Below are positions 16,056 to 27,500 of a stretch of DNA of 64,000 bases, one piece after another. The notes below the pieces were generated by a model. It saw only the letters and a program-made list of their open reading frames with translations. It made no database searches and was not told where the DNA came from. This stretch comes from Arcticibacterium luteifluviistationis. GTDB lineage: Bacteria; Bacteroidota; Bacteroidia; Cytophagales; Spirosomataceae. Position 1 is the first letter of the stretch. Each line of letters starts with the position of its first letter. The stretch covers positions 1,674,001-1,738,000 of the forward strand of contig NZ_CP029480.1 in the NCBI RefSeq assembly GCF_003258705.1. The letters run 5' to 3'. Both the position numbers and the translations under genes were made by a program.

Positions 16056-17270
16056 TCAATCTTCCAGATAATCTAAATCTTTATGAAAAGTCTCGGGCAA
16101 AGCAAAATTGGCATAAATAGCTAATGAGAAACAAAGTAAACCTGTGATAATGGCGGCTTGAACTATGCTAAACTCATTCATAGAACCAATAAATCCGTAC
16201 AGCATACTGATAGGAATGGCAGCACCTCTTACAAAATTTGGAATAGTCGTTGCTACGGTTGAGCGTATGTTAGTACCAAACTGCTCTGCACCCATAGTTA
16301 TCATCACTATCCAGTAACCTGTAGATATTCCCATCAAAACACAGACCGCGTAAAACACGGCAGCTGATTGCCCATGGAGGTTTAAGTACACTAAAGAAAT
16401 TAGCAAACTACAGACTTGAAATAAGCCAATGGCCTTTTTCCTGCTTTGTAGTTTTTGACTTACTACACCACAAAGTACATCGCCAAAGGCAAGCCCGAGG
16501 TATATAAATACCACAGCTTTTCCTGTAGTTATTGTTCCTTTTATGCCCAATTCTTGAGCCAAAGAGGGAGCCATTTGCATCAAAATAGTTACTACAAAAA
16601 ATACTGGAATACCTACGAGTAAACTCAGTAGGTATATTTTTCTACTTTTTGGGTTCCTAATGAGTTTGAGAATATTTCCTCGTTCTTTTTTGCTTTCACT
16701 GGCATGAAGAAACATGTCAGATTCGTAAGTGCCTATACGTAGTAGTAAAAGAAGTATTCCTAAGGCTCCGCCAATGAAAAAAGCATAACGCCAGTAAAAG
16801 GCGTCACCTATCAAACCTGCTACCACAGCTCCTAAAACTCCGGTGGCAGCCAATATGGAAGTACCGTATCCTCTGATTTTCTGAGGCATAGTTTCTGCCA
16901 CTATAGTTACACCCACGCCTAATTCACCTGCCAAACCTACACCAGCTAAAAACCGGAGAGCAGAGTAGGAGTAAATGTCAGATATAAATCCGTTTATGAT
17001 GTTACATACAGAGTATAAAATAATGGAGGCAAAGAGCACGGAGAGGCGTCCTTTTTTATCACCAAGAATTCCGAAAACTACACCGCCAATAAGTAGGCCC
17101 ACCATTTGAATATCAAATAGCAGTAACCTCATATGGTCTAATGAAGCACCCGAGTAGCCCATTTCAGCTAGGCTGCTCTTTCCTATCACCACAAAAAGGA
17201 CTAAGTCAAAAGTGTCAACAAAGTACCCTAATGAAGCAACTAGAAGTAGCAGCCAAGTCGATTTTTTCAT
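16056..17270 (-). CDS. MFS transporter (sugar/aromatic acid symporter type)
   Basis: A 404-residue twelve-helix transporter. Visible family motifs are FVDTFDLVLFVVI in helix 1, the loop 2-3 signature GGVVFGILGDKKGRLSVLF, and GLAGELGVGVTIVAETMPQKIRGYG in helices 4-5, which is characteristic of the metabolite:H+ symporter and sugar porter branches. It sits in the inner membrane. The start overlaps the stop of the GNAT gene by 4 bp (ATGA), so it belongs to the same transcript as the upstream acetyltransferase and the first GMC dehydrogenase. The substrate cannot be told; an organic acid or sugar-derived acid would suit the neighbouring dehydrogenases. Confidence 0.85.
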   Translation of the reverse strand: MKKSTWLLLLVASLGYFVDTFDLVLFVVIGKSSLAEMGYSGASLDHMRLLLFDIQMVGLLIGGVVFGILGDKKGRLSVLFASIILYSVCNIINGFISDIYSYSALRFLAGVGLAGELGVGVTIVAETMPQKIRGYGTSILAATGVLGAVVAGLIGDAFYWRYAFFIGGALGILLLLLRIGTYESDMFLHASESKKERGNILKLIRNPKSRKIYLLSLLVGIPVFFVVTILMQMAPSLAQELGIKGTITTGKAVVFIYLGLAFGDVLCGVVSQKLQSRKKAIGLFQVCSLLISLVYLNLHGQSAAVFYAVCVLMGISTGYWIVMITMGAEQFGTNIRSTVATTIPNFVRGAAIPISMLYGFIGSMNEFSIVQAAIITGLLCFSLAIYANFALPETFHKDLDYLED

Positions 17271-17827
17271 GCGTTAAAGTCTTCGGCAAGTATGGCGTAC
17301 ATGTAATTATCTGACCAGCCAGACTTTAAGGGTAATACTTTTCTTTTTCTACCTTCTTGGTGCATTTTTACCTTCTCTAGAACGCGTATGGAAGCTAGGT
17401 TATCTACAGCCACTCCTGCTTCTATTCTATGAAGCTTGAGCTTGCTAAAACCAAAACTTAAGATACTTTCAAGAGCTTCACTAGCAAAACCTTGTCCCCA
17501 AAAGTCAGGGTGAAGTTTATACCAGACTTCCGCTTTTTTATGTTTTTTAGCTCCAGAAGATGTCAAAGCTATTAGTCCTATAAATTGATTTGTTTTGGTG
17601 AGTTCAATGGAGAATGTATAATTATCAATACTGTCTTTTCTGTTTTCAGAAATCCATGGCTTTATTGTGCCTTCTGTCTCCTTAATATCCTTTGGTATTC
17701 CCAGGGTATTAAAGTGGTCCACTTCTGGCCTGGCGTGTAGGCTGTGAATTGCTTCTAAGTCGCAATCGTCTATCAGTTTCAGGGTAACCCTTTCACTGAA
17801 AATGTTCATTTGTCCTTTATTACTCAC
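17267..17827 (-). CDS. GNAT family N-acetyltransferase (RimJ/RimL type)
   Basis: A 186-residue acetyltransferase with the RimJ/RimL layout: a start reading FSERVTLKLI, the substrate strand FSIELTKTNQFIGLIAL, the acetyl-CoA pyrophosphate-binding stretch HPDFWGQGFASEALESIL (motif A), and NLASIRVLEKVKMHQEGR (motif B). The first possible start is a GTG at 17827 that touches the stop of the upstream GMC gene; an ATG at 17809 (MNIFSERV) preceded by AAAGGA is an alternative that would remove six residues. The 3' end overlaps the MFS gene by 4 bp. It probably acetylates an N-terminal amine of a protein or a small molecule in the cytoplasm. Confidence 0.8.
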   Translation of the reverse strand: MSNKGQMNIFSERVTLKLIDDCDLEAIHSLHARPEVDHFNTLGIPKDIKETEGTIKPWISENRKDSIDNYTFSIELTKTNQFIGLIALTSSGAKKHKKAEVWYKLHPDFWGQGFASEALESILSFGFSKLKLHRIEAGVAVDNLASIRVLEKVKMHQEGRKRKVLPLKSGWSDNYMYAILAEDFNA

Positions 17828-19542
17828 TATAGGTTGCCTAGTTTAAATTGTTCTGCGGCATAGTTGGCAGCTCTGGCCGTCAATGCCATGTACGTTAGTG
17901 ATGGATTTACACAAGAAGAAGATGTCATGGCAGCTCCATCCGTTACAAAAACGTTTTCGGCTCCCCAGACTTGATTCCATTTGTTAAGAACAGACGTTTT
18001 CGGGTCTCTACCCATTCTGGCAGTTCCCATTTCATGGATGCCTACACCGGGACTTTTTTCTTTATTATTATTTCCAACTACATCCTTCAGGCCAGCAGCT
18101 TCTAACATATCTACGGCCTCTTTCATAATGGTTTCACGCATCAGAATTTCATTTTTTCCCCATCCTGCGTCAAATTCAATTTGTGGCAAATTGTTTTTGT
18201 CTTTTTTATCTGAAAGGGTCATTCTGTTATTTGGGTCTGGAAGTGTCTCTCCAAATCCCCATAAACTGAATTTCCAAGAGCCTGGTAAGCTCATGTTTTC
18301 TTTAAATTCTGCTCCAAAAGTAGGGGCATCCTCTGGGTATTGCCCCCTACCTCTAGCTGCCTGTCCTTGGAAGCCAAAACCTCTCAGGAACTCTCTTTTG
18401 TCATTGCCCCAGTTAGCAAATCTTGGAATATATATGCCGTTTGGTCTTCGTCCATAATAATAACGGTCATCCATCCCTTCAAATCTTCCATCGGCTCCTA
18501 CAGCCAAATGGTGGTCCATGATGTTACGGCCTAATTGGTCACTATCATTTCCTAAACCATTCACGTGTTTTGAAGATTTAGACTGCATCATTATCCATAC
18601 AGAATTCATGGCAGATGCATTCAAGAAGATGATTTTGGCAAAATACTCTACTTCTTCATTTGTTTTTTCGTCAATGGCTTTAACGCCAATGACCTTATCT
18701 GTTTCTTTATCAAAAATGGTTTGGTAAACTATTTTATCATTAACTACAGTTAAGTTTTCTGTTCTTTTTGCGGCCGGTAATGTAGACGCTTGTGTACTGA
18801 AATAGGCTCCATAAGGACAGCCTCTTTTACATAGGTTTCTGTTTTGACAAGTACTTCTGCCTAGAGCTAATTGTTCTTCAGTGGGGTTGGTCAAATGTGC
18901 TGCTCTTCCTATAAAAAGGTGTCTATTTTCAAAATTAGATTCTATTCCTTTTTTGACTTCTTTTTCTACACAGTTAAGCTCCATCGGTGTTTGGAAAACT
19001 CCGTCGGGCAAAACATCCAATCCCTCTTTACTACCACTAACTCCAGCAAAACGCTCTACATAATCATACCAAGGAGCTAAATCATCATACCTGATAGGCC
19101 AGTCTACACCATGACCATCTTCAAGGTTGGCTTCAAAGTCTCTTCTATTCCATCGGTAGCTTTGTTTACCCCAAGTTAAAGATCTACCACCCGTTTGATA
19201 TCCTCTAACCCAGTCAAACCTTCTTTTTTCAGCAAAAGGGTAATCCACGTCTTTTACAAAATGGGGGAGTATATCTTGAGCATTGGCAAAACCAGCCCTA
19301 GCCCCAGCGTAATATTCTTCTTTTTCTTTGTTTGTGAGCTGGCCTCTATGTGGGAAGTCCCACGGGTTTTTCATGGCGTTTTCATAACCAGTAATATGCT
19401 GAATATCTCTGCCACGCTCTATCATGAGCACTTTTAGGCCTTTTTCGGTCAATTCTTTAGCCGCCCAGCCTCCAGATATTCCAGAGCCTACCACTATGGC
19501 GTCAAAAGTCATTGACTCTTTGGCTTTTCCTTGTATATACAT
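17827..19542 (-). CDS. GMC-family FAD-dependent dehydrogenase with predicted 3Fe-4S site (paralog A)
   Basis: A 571-residue oxidoreductase of the gluconate/glucose dehydrogenase branch of the GMC family. The FAD dinucleotide motif is VGSGISGG (18-25), the ERGR acid follows at 42-45, and the C-terminal domain has HEMGTARMG and CVNPSLT, which supply the active-site His and Asn. Cys232, Cys238 and Cys242 (pattern C-x5-C-x3-C) match, from family knowledge, the ligands of the 3Fe-4S cluster in bacterial FAD-glucose dehydrogenase. It likely oxidises a sugar or sugar acid and passes electrons to a cytochrome partner. It has no signal peptide of its own, so export would depend on a TAT small subunit. 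A highly similar paralog lies 98 bp upstream. Confidence 0.85.
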   Translation of the reverse strand: MYIQGKAKESMTFDAIVVGSGISGGWAAKELTEKGLKVLMIERGRDIQHITGYENAMKNPWDFPHRGQLTNKEKEEYYAGARAGFANAQDILPHFVKDVDYPFAEKRRFDWVRGYQTGGRSLTWGKQSYRWNRRDFEANLEDGHGVDWPIRYDDLAPWYDYVERFAGVSGSKEGLDVLPDGVFQTPMELNCVEKEVKKGIESNFENRHLFIGRAAHLTNPTEEQLALGRSTCQNRNLCKRGCPYGAYFSTQASTLPAAKRTENLTVVNDKIVYQTIFDKETDKVIGVKAIDEKTNEEVEYFAKIIFLNASAMNSVWIMMQSKSSKHVNGLGNDSDQLGRNIMDHHLAVGADGRFEGMDDRYYYGRRPNGIYIPRFANWGNDKREFLRGFGFQGQAARGRGQYPEDAPTFGAEFKENMSLPGSWKFSLWGFGETLPDPNNRMTLSDKKDKNNLPQIEFDAGWGKNEILMRETIMKEAVDMLEAAGLKDVVGNNNKEKSPGVGIHEMGTARMGRDPKTSVLNKWNQVWGAENVFVTDGAAMTSSSCVNPSLTYMALTARAANYAAEQFKLGNL

Positions 19543-19640
19543 TTTATGGGTTGAATATGTTTTTTATTAAATACGGGCTTTTGAAAAGAATTATTGGATA
19601 GTTCGAAGAAAATCAACAGTCCTTTTCAAAGTGTTCAATC

Positions 19641-21356
19641 TTATAAGTTACCTAGTTTAAGTTGTTCTACTGCATAATTTGCGGCTCTAGCCGTCAATGC
19701 CATGTACGTAAGTGATGGGTTAACACAAGACGAAGATGTCATGGCGGCTCCATCAGTTACAAAAACGTTTTCAGCTCCCCAGACTTGATTCCACTTGTTC
19801 AGTACGGATGTTTTAGGGTCTCTACCCATTCTTGCCGTTCCCATTTCATGGATACCTACACCCATACTTTTTTCAGCCTCATTAAAGCCTACCACATCTA
19901 CTAAACCTGCAGCTTCCAGCATATCTACGGCTTCTTGCATGATTGTTTCTCTCATTTTGAGCTCATTTTTACCCCATCCGGCGTCAAACTCAATTTGTTG
20001 CAATCCATTCTTATCCTTTTTGTCAGATAATCTTATTCTGTTATTTGGGTCTGGCAAGGTTTCTCCAAAACCTCTCAAACCAAAAGACCAAGGGCCAGGT
20101 AAAGACATTTTTTCTTTAAACGCTGCTCCAAAAGTAGCATCGTTCATTCTTGGGTCTCCTTGAGCTCGGCTAGCTCCACCTTGATATCCAAACCCTCTTA
20201 AGAATTCTCTTTTGTCATCTCCCCAATTGGCAAATCGAGGAATATAAACCCCGTTTGGCCTGCGGCCATAATAATACTTGTCTTCATGTCCTGGATACTG
20301 GCCCCTTGCTCCAGCATTTAGGTGATGGTCCATGATGTTTCTTCCCAGTTGGTCAGACTCATTTCCTAATCCATTTGGATGTTTTGAGGAGGTAGACTGC
20401 ATCATTATCCATGCAGAATTCATGGCAGAAGCATTTATGAAGATAATTTTAGCAAAGTATTCTACTTCTTCATTAGTTTTCTCATCAATGGCTTTAACGC
20501 CTATTACTTTATCTGTTTCTTTATCAAAAATGGTTTCGTAAACTATTTTATCATTGACCACCGTCAGGTTTTCTGTTTTTCTAGCGGCAGGTAATGTAGC
20601 AGATTGCGTACTGAAATATGCACCATATGGGCAACCTCTTTTACACAAGTTTCTGTTTTGACAGGTAGCTCTGCCTAAAGCTAGTTGTTCTTCAGTAGGA
20701 TTGGTCAAATGTGCCGCTCTACCAATGAAGAGGTGTCTGTTTTCAAAACTTGATTCTATACCTTTTTTTACTTCTTTTTCTACGCAGTTAAGCTCCATAG
20801 CCGTTTGGAAAATTCCATCAGGAAGTACATCTAGCCCTTCTTTACTTCCACTTATTCCTGCAAAACGCTCTACATGGTCATACCAAGGAGCTAAATCTTC
20901 ATAACGGATAGGCCAGTCTACACCATGACCATCTTCAAGATTGGCTTCGAAATCTCTTTTATTCCATCGGTAACTTTGCTTACCCCATGTTAAAGAGCGG
21001 CCACCCGTTTGATAACCACGCACCCAGTCAAATCTTTTTTCCTCTTGAAAAGGATAATCTACGTCTTTCACAAAGTGAGGGAGTATGTCTTGAGCATTAG
21101 CAAAGCCAGCTCTAGCCCCAGAGTAATAATCTTTTTTTTCTTGATTAGAAAGTTGGCCTCTGTATTCAAAGTCCCAAGGGTTTTTCATGGCATTTTCATA
21201 ACCAGTAATGTGTTCAATGTGCCTGCCGCGTTCAATCATTAACACTTTCAGACCTTTTTCGGTCAACTCTTTGGCAGCCCAGCCACCAGAAACTCCTGAA
21301 CCAACTACTATAGCGTCAAAAGTCATTGCCTCTTTGGCTTTTCCTTGTATATACAT
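19641..21356 (-). CDS. GMC-family FAD-dependent dehydrogenase with predicted 3Fe-4S site (paralog B)
   Basis: Same length (571 residues) and almost the same sequence as the downstream paralog, so the pair arose by tandem duplication. The FAD motif VGSGVSGG, the CQNRNLCKRGC cysteine pattern (C232, C238, C242) and the C-terminal HEMGTARMG/CVNPSLT residues are all kept, so both copies should be active. Differences cluster in about residues 375-425 (for example GHEDKYYYGRRPNG and GGASRAQGDPRMND here), a part that lies over the substrate pocket in GMC enzymes. This suggests divergence in substrate use. The gene is preceded by about 100 bp of A+T-rich DNA and a terminator of the upstream gene, so it is probably the first gene of the operon. 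Confidence 0.85.
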   Translation of the reverse strand: MYIQGKAKEAMTFDAIVVGSGVSGGWAAKELTEKGLKVLMIERGRHIEHITGYENAMKNPWDFEYRGQLSNQEKKDYYSGARAGFANAQDILPHFVKDVDYPFQEEKRFDWVRGYQTGGRSLTWGKQSYRWNKRDFEANLEDGHGVDWPIRYEDLAPWYDHVERFAGISGSKEGLDVLPDGIFQTAMELNCVEKEVKKGIESSFENRHLFIGRAAHLTNPTEEQLALGRATCQNRNLCKRGCPYGAYFSTQSATLPAARKTENLTVVNDKIVYETIFDKETDKVIGVKAIDEKTNEEVEYFAKIIFINASAMNSAWIMMQSTSSKHPNGLGNESDQLGRNIMDHHLNAGARGQYPGHEDKYYYGRRPNGVYIPRFANWGDDKREFLRGFGYQGGASRAQGDPRMNDATFGAAFKEKMSLPGPWSFGLRGFGETLPDPNNRIRLSDKKDKNGLQQIEFDAGWGKNELKMRETIMQEAVDMLEAAGLVDVVGFNEAEKSMGVGIHEMGTARMGRDPKTSVLNKWNQVWGAENVFVTDGAAMTSSSCVNPSLTYMALTARAANYAVEQLKLGNL

Positions 21357-21453
21357 TCTTAATAGGTTTTCTTCTATATGCTAAAATGACCATTATATTT
21401 TAAAAACGTAAATCATGAAGCTGTGTTTTCTTAGAATTGCTTTATTTAAAACC

Positions 21454-21480
21454 AAAAAATCCTGACCGAAGGGCCAGGAT
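21454..21480 (-). terminator. Rho-independent terminator of the T9SS repeat-protein gene
   Basis: On the minus strand: ATCCTGGCC, loop CTTC, GGTCAGGAT (one G-U pair) followed by a T tract. It lies 25 bp after the stop of the T9SS gene and before the GMC operon, separating the two transcription units. Confidence 0.8.
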
Positions 21481-21504
21481 TTTGTTTTAGTCCGTTATAA
21501 ATGC

Positions 21505-24500
21505 TTAATGCAATTTTATAAATTTCTTTGTGGAGACGTCTTCTGAATTTTCAGCTTGTAAGAAATAGGTGCCTGCTGGAATGTTTCCAAACTCAACTTT
21601 GTATTCTGTTGAGCTAGTTTTGGAAGAGTTTATCTTTATCCCTATACCGCTAATATTAAGTAATCTGAAAGTCAAATCTTTTGTCCCAGTTTTAGTCTTA
21701 ACACTAATTTCAGTAGATCCAACCTCTACCGGATTTGGATATAAAGACCACTTTAAAGCATCAGTTTCTCTAAAGTCAATTGCTATTATTTTAGAATAAC
21801 TAGTAGCTCCATCTAGGTCATTGCTTTTTAGCCTGTAGTAATTAATTCTTTCTTTAGGTGATTTATCAATGAAAGTATAGCTATGTTTTTCTAACAAGTT
21901 TTGAGCATTTTCTTTTCCAATTCTTTCAAATGATATGGCATCAAAGCTTCTTTCTATATTGAAATGGCTAACGCCTATTTCATCGGAAACAATCCATTCT
22001 AATTCAGTAGTTTCATCAACTTTTTTTCCAGTAAAGGAAAGTAGTTCTAGCGGGAAACTACTTGGAGCAGCTGCGGAACAATCAGATGAACTGTAAGACT
22101 TAGATGTTTCACAGCCGTTTTCATTGACAGTTACAGTAAAGTTGGTAGAATTTGGAATGTTCTCAATTACCCAAACAGTTCTTGAATCATTCTCTCTGCC
22201 GTCATTATCAAAGCTTGCAGTTAAACCATTACTTACCGAAACAGTACTACTAGAACCTCTAGAAGTTTGAATAGCCATCATAGAAATACTTCCGTCATTA
22301 CAGCTTGGAGCTAAAATGTCTGTGATGGTAGGTACAGCCTTTACAATAATTGGTTCTTCGTCAGATTCAATTGATGGGCAGGTAGCTCCAGGAGATTCAC
22401 ATACTGCATAATATCCCGTAGTTATAGCAGGCGAAAGAACAACGGATGTAGTGCTTGCAAAACTACTGCTACTTCCGCTTTCATACCAAGAAACTCCATC
22501 ATTACAGCCTACTGCTGTCAAAGTGCTACTTCCACCAGGGCAAATAGACGCACTTGAATTAGTGATAGTTGGTTCAGAAGGTGGAAGTATAACTGTGATT
22601 GTTAAATCTAAGCTATTCGCACTGGTGCAACTATTGCCATCAGTACATGTGGCCGTATAAATAGCTGTTCTGTTTGGCGTTACGGTTATATTATTCCCTG
22701 TTTCTCCTGTAGATCAAGTAATGGTACCAGTACAGCCAGCTGCTGTTAAATTAGAAGAAGAAGTTTCGCAAATTGTGGTTAAGTCTGCCGATAAAGTAGG
22801 AGCTGCTGGTAGTGGGTTAACATTTATTACTTGAGAAGCTGCGAGGCTTTTACAAGCACCATTTTCGCAGGCTGCATAATAAGTTGTGGTAATGGTAGGA
22901 TTAACAATTGAACTTGCCAATGGAGTATTTAGAGCGGCATCTTCGTACCAAACTAAGTTTCCTAAAGTACAGGCACCACTTAGTTCACTTCTGTCTCCCG
23001 CACAAACGGTGGCAGGACTGGCTGCTGTAGAGCTAGGTGCCGATGGAGTTTCAGTTACTTCAACAGTATGTGATGCAGAAGAACTTTGACATGTATTTAA
23101 AGTACAAATGGCGTAATACGTAGAAGTTTCCGTCGGGCTAACAGGGCTTGTTACAGCTGTTGTTAAAGCAGCATCTGAAAACCAACTTATGCTACTACCA
23201 TTGGCACATGTACCACTTAAAGTGCTACTTGCTCCACTGCATATCGCAGGACCTGCTAAAGCTGTTGGTGCATCTGGAATTGCAGTTACTTGAATAGCTA
23301 AAACTGCAGAGCTATCACTTTCGCAACCATTCAGTACGCAAACTGCTTGGTAGTTTGTATTTGAGGTTGGAGATACTGTAATGTTAGCTCCAGTTTGACC
23401 ATCAGACCATTTGATAGAACCACTACCACAGTTGGTTGCATTTAATGTAGTGCTTTCGCCTTCACAAATGGCGTTGTCGGTTGTACTTATTGATGGCACA
23501 CTTGGTAAAGCATTCACTGTAACGTCAATAGGGTTGGCATTTGTCGGCGACTCACATTGAACTGCGGCTGTTGGAGTTGTAGAGGTCGTAACACAGTTAG
23601 CAGAGTATGACGCTGTACCAGATGCTGGTGGCGTATGAGTAATAGTAGTACCGCTGCCAATACCATTGCCAGATTCAAACCAGTTTACAACAGGATTGTC
23701 ACCTACACAATTAAACGAGGTTAGCGTAATGGACTCTCCAAGACATAGCTGCGTTTTACCCGCTGAAATACTTGGGACAGGTGGAGGACTAATTACCGTA
23801 ATAGTGGTAACGGCACTAACAGGGCTAACACAGCCAGTGTTTGGATTTGTACATGTAGCACTATAATCTGTGTTACTTGCTGGTGTTTCTGTTATGCTTG
23901 CATCTGTTTTTCCGTTTGACCAGGTAATGTTTCCTACACAGCCACTTGCTGTTAAAACCACACTTGAACCTGCACATAAGTCTCTACTACTTGGCTCTAT
24001 GGTTGGGGCAGCGGGCAATTCATTAACCTCAACTGCTTGACTCACATATGGACTTTTACATATGCCATCTACACATGAGGCGTAGTAAGTGGTAGTATTA
24101 GTTGGGCTAATAGTGGTGCTTCCTAAAGTAGTAGAAAGAGCTTCATCTGTATACCAAGTTAAAGTTCCACTAGAACAGCTGGCAGAAAGTGTGGTAGAAC
24201 CACCCTCACAGAGAATGGCCGGAGCTGCACTTACCGCAGTAGGGCTCACAGGAATAGCTGTTACCGTTACTCCTATAGAACCTGATGCACTTTTGCAAGA
24301 ACTGCTAACACAGCTCGCATAAAAAGTAGAAGTGGAACTAGGACTAACGGTACTACCCACTATAGAACTTAAGGCAGCATCGGAGAACCAGGTCAATGTT
24401 CCTGTTGCACAAGTGGCACTTAAATCGCTGCTTTCACCTTCACATATGTTGGTATTACTAGCAGAAATCGCAGTTGGTGCTGCTGGTGTTGGCGAAACAG

Positions 24501-27500
24501 TAACTGTAATACTTTCTGAAACTGATTGACAAGAACTAAGTACACACGAAGCATAGTACGTCGTGGTAGAAGTTGGGCTAACTGTTGAGGCAGTTATAGT
24601 AGTAAGTCCTGCATCTTCATACCAAGTTAGCGTTCCTGTAGAGCATGTACCAGCTAGGTCACTTGATTCTCCACTGCAAATAGAAGAAGGTGTAGCTGAA
24701 ATATTTGTTGGACTAGATGGCCTGTCTTTTACCGAAATAACAACATCAGGTCCTTTAGGACTCTCACAATTTGTTGAATTATTTTTGCATGTAGCTATAT
24801 AGATGGTTGTTTCTGTCGGGCTAACATTAAAAGGACTTGTGGTGCCTAATAAGGTGCTTGGAGATATAACCGAAAGATACCACTGAATGGTGGTGCCTGA
24901 AGCACAAGTTCCAATTAAGTCTCTTGAGTTATCTTTACATATGGCGGTAGAAGTACTTAGAGCCGTAGGTGCCGCTGGTGCAGGAGATACGGTTATAGTG
25001 ATGCTTTTTGAAGAACTAAGGCAAGTTCCATTTTGGCAAGCAGCGTAGTAAGTAGTAGTGCTGTTTGGTGAAACAGTAGTAGATGCTAGTTCATTAGTTA
25101 AAAGGGCATCTGTAAACCATTTAAGATTTGCGGTACCACTACATGAAGAACCAATAACTACGCTTTTACCTTCACAAATACTTGTTCCAGTTGTTGAGAT
25201 ATCAGAAGGAGCTGAAGGAGTAGCTGTTACGTTTACTTTTATAGATGATGGAGCACTAGAGCAGCCGTTTTCTGAACAAACACCATAATAGGTGGTAGTA
25301 CTTGAAGGTGAAACAGGTAGTGTTACTAGGTTTGTTAAGGCCGCTTCTTCATACCATGTCAATGTACTTGTTCCAGAGCAAGTTCCGTTTAGAGGGCTGC
25401 TGTCACCTGAACAAATATTGACAGGAGATATTCCGCTTGGTGCGTCTGGTATTGGATTTACAGTTACATCTACACCAGTAGAACTAGGGCTTGTACATCC
25501 GTTTACAGTACATGTTGCAGTATAGGTTGTAGGTGATACTGATGGACTCACGGTTATGGAAGTACCTGTTTGTGAATTTGACCATGACACTGTTCCTGCA
25601 CAACCTGTAGCTGCTAAGGTTGTAGTTTCACCAGTACAAATAGTGCTGTTGCCCGTGATTGAAATACTAGGAGCACTAGATACAGCATTTACTATAACGT
25701 CAATATTGGAACTTGAAGAAGAGCAGTAAGCGGCTTGTGAAGCGTCGCATAAAGCGTTATATGCTGTGGTGCTTGAAGGGTTTTGAGAAAGACTTGCTGT
25801 GTTTCCAATAGGAACTGGATTTCCAACTTCAAACCAAGATATGATACCTGTACAATTTGACATTAATAAGTTTATTGTCTCTCCAGCACAAATAGTGTTT
25901 TTGTCAATGGAGATAGTAACTCCAGAACTTGGAACAACCGTAACCGTAACGGTATTTGAATTTGTACTAACACAGCTCGTAGTTGTATTTGTACAAGTGG
26001 CAGTATAATCGGTGGTAACGCCAGGGCTGACTCATACCATGTCAATGTACTTGTTCCAGAGCAAGTTCCGTTTAGAGGGCTGCTGTCACCTGAACAAATA
26101 TTGACAGGAGATATTCCGCTTGGTGCGTCTGGTATTGGATTTACAGTTACATCTACACCAGTAGAACTAGGGCTTGTACATCCGTTTACAGTACATGTTG
26201 CAGTATAGGTTGTAGGTGATACTGATGGACTCACGGTTATGGAAGTACCTGTTTGTGAATTTGACCATGACACTGTTCCTGCACAACCTGTAGCTGCTAA
26301 GGTTGTAGTTTCACCAGTACAAATAGTGCTGTTGCCCGTGATTGAAATACTAGGAGCACTAGATACAGCATTTACTATAACGTCAATATTGGAACTTGAA
26401 GAAGAGCAGTAAGCGGCTTGTGAAGCGTCGCATAAAGCGTTATATGCTGTGGTGCTTGAAGGGTTTTGAGAAAGACTTGCTGTGTTTCCAATAGGAACTG
26501 GATTTCCAACTTCAAACCAAGATATGATACCTGTACAATTTGACATTAATAAGTTTATTGTCTCTCCAGCACAAATAGTGTTTTTGTCAATGGAGATAGT
26601 AACTCCAGAACTTGGAACAACCGTAACCGTAACGGTATTTGAATTTGTACTAACACAGCTCGTAGTTGTATTTGTACAAGTGGCAGTATAATCGGTGGTA
26701 ACGCCAGGGCTGACGGTCACGCTGGCTCCTGTATCTCCGCTAGACCAAGTAACAGTTCCACTACATCCTGTAGCGGTAAGTTTAGTACTGTTTCCTAGAC
26801 ATATTTGCGTGTTTCCTGCGGTAATTGATGGTGGAGTAGGTTTTGGGTTTACTGTAATAGTTATGGCTGAAGATGGTGAACTTTCACAATTAGGTGAAGT
26901 TGATTTACAAGTAGCAACATAATTGGTAGTGGAGCTTGGACTAACAGATAATGGGCTTCCAGTTCCCACAAGTGTTCCAGAGGTGTTGTTTTGATACCAA
27001 TTAATAGTACCTAAACTGCAGGTTCCGGTGAGGTTGCTTGAGCCTCCTTCGCAAATGCTGCTAGGACTAGCACTTAAAGCTGTAGGAATGGTAGGTACTG
27101 CTACTATAGTGACAGTGAAAGAAGTGTTCGATGCACTGTAGCAGTCATTTTCTGCGTCATAGAATGTAGCATAGTATGTTCCACTACTGGTAATGTTAAG
27201 GTCTGATAGCTTGTTGCCATTGCTTGGTGGAGTTCCTGAATGCCAAGTAAGAACAGTTCCATCTGGTGTATTATCGGCAGAGATAGTTCCAAGATTTACA
27301 CTAGTCTCTCCACAGTCATTTGAAATACTGGTACTACTTAAGTTTGGTGCTGTATCGCCTACTTTACATAAAGGAGCGGTTACACATCGGGCTCCATCAT
27401 TGGTCCCGGATTTGGTAGCTTGAGAGAAGAAAACGGCATTTGATGGACTACCAGTAGTTAAAGTGCTATGGCTAACCGTAAATATTTTACCATTCGAGTT

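Noticed and set aside
17981-19437. Frames on the + strand opposite the GMC genes
   Set aside because: Mirror frames of well-supported dehydrogenase genes, repeated in the second paralog.
22886-27423. Many + strand frames opposite the T9SS gene
   Set aside because: They are shadows of the repetitive coding sequence; identical pairs occur 683 bp apart because of the duplication.
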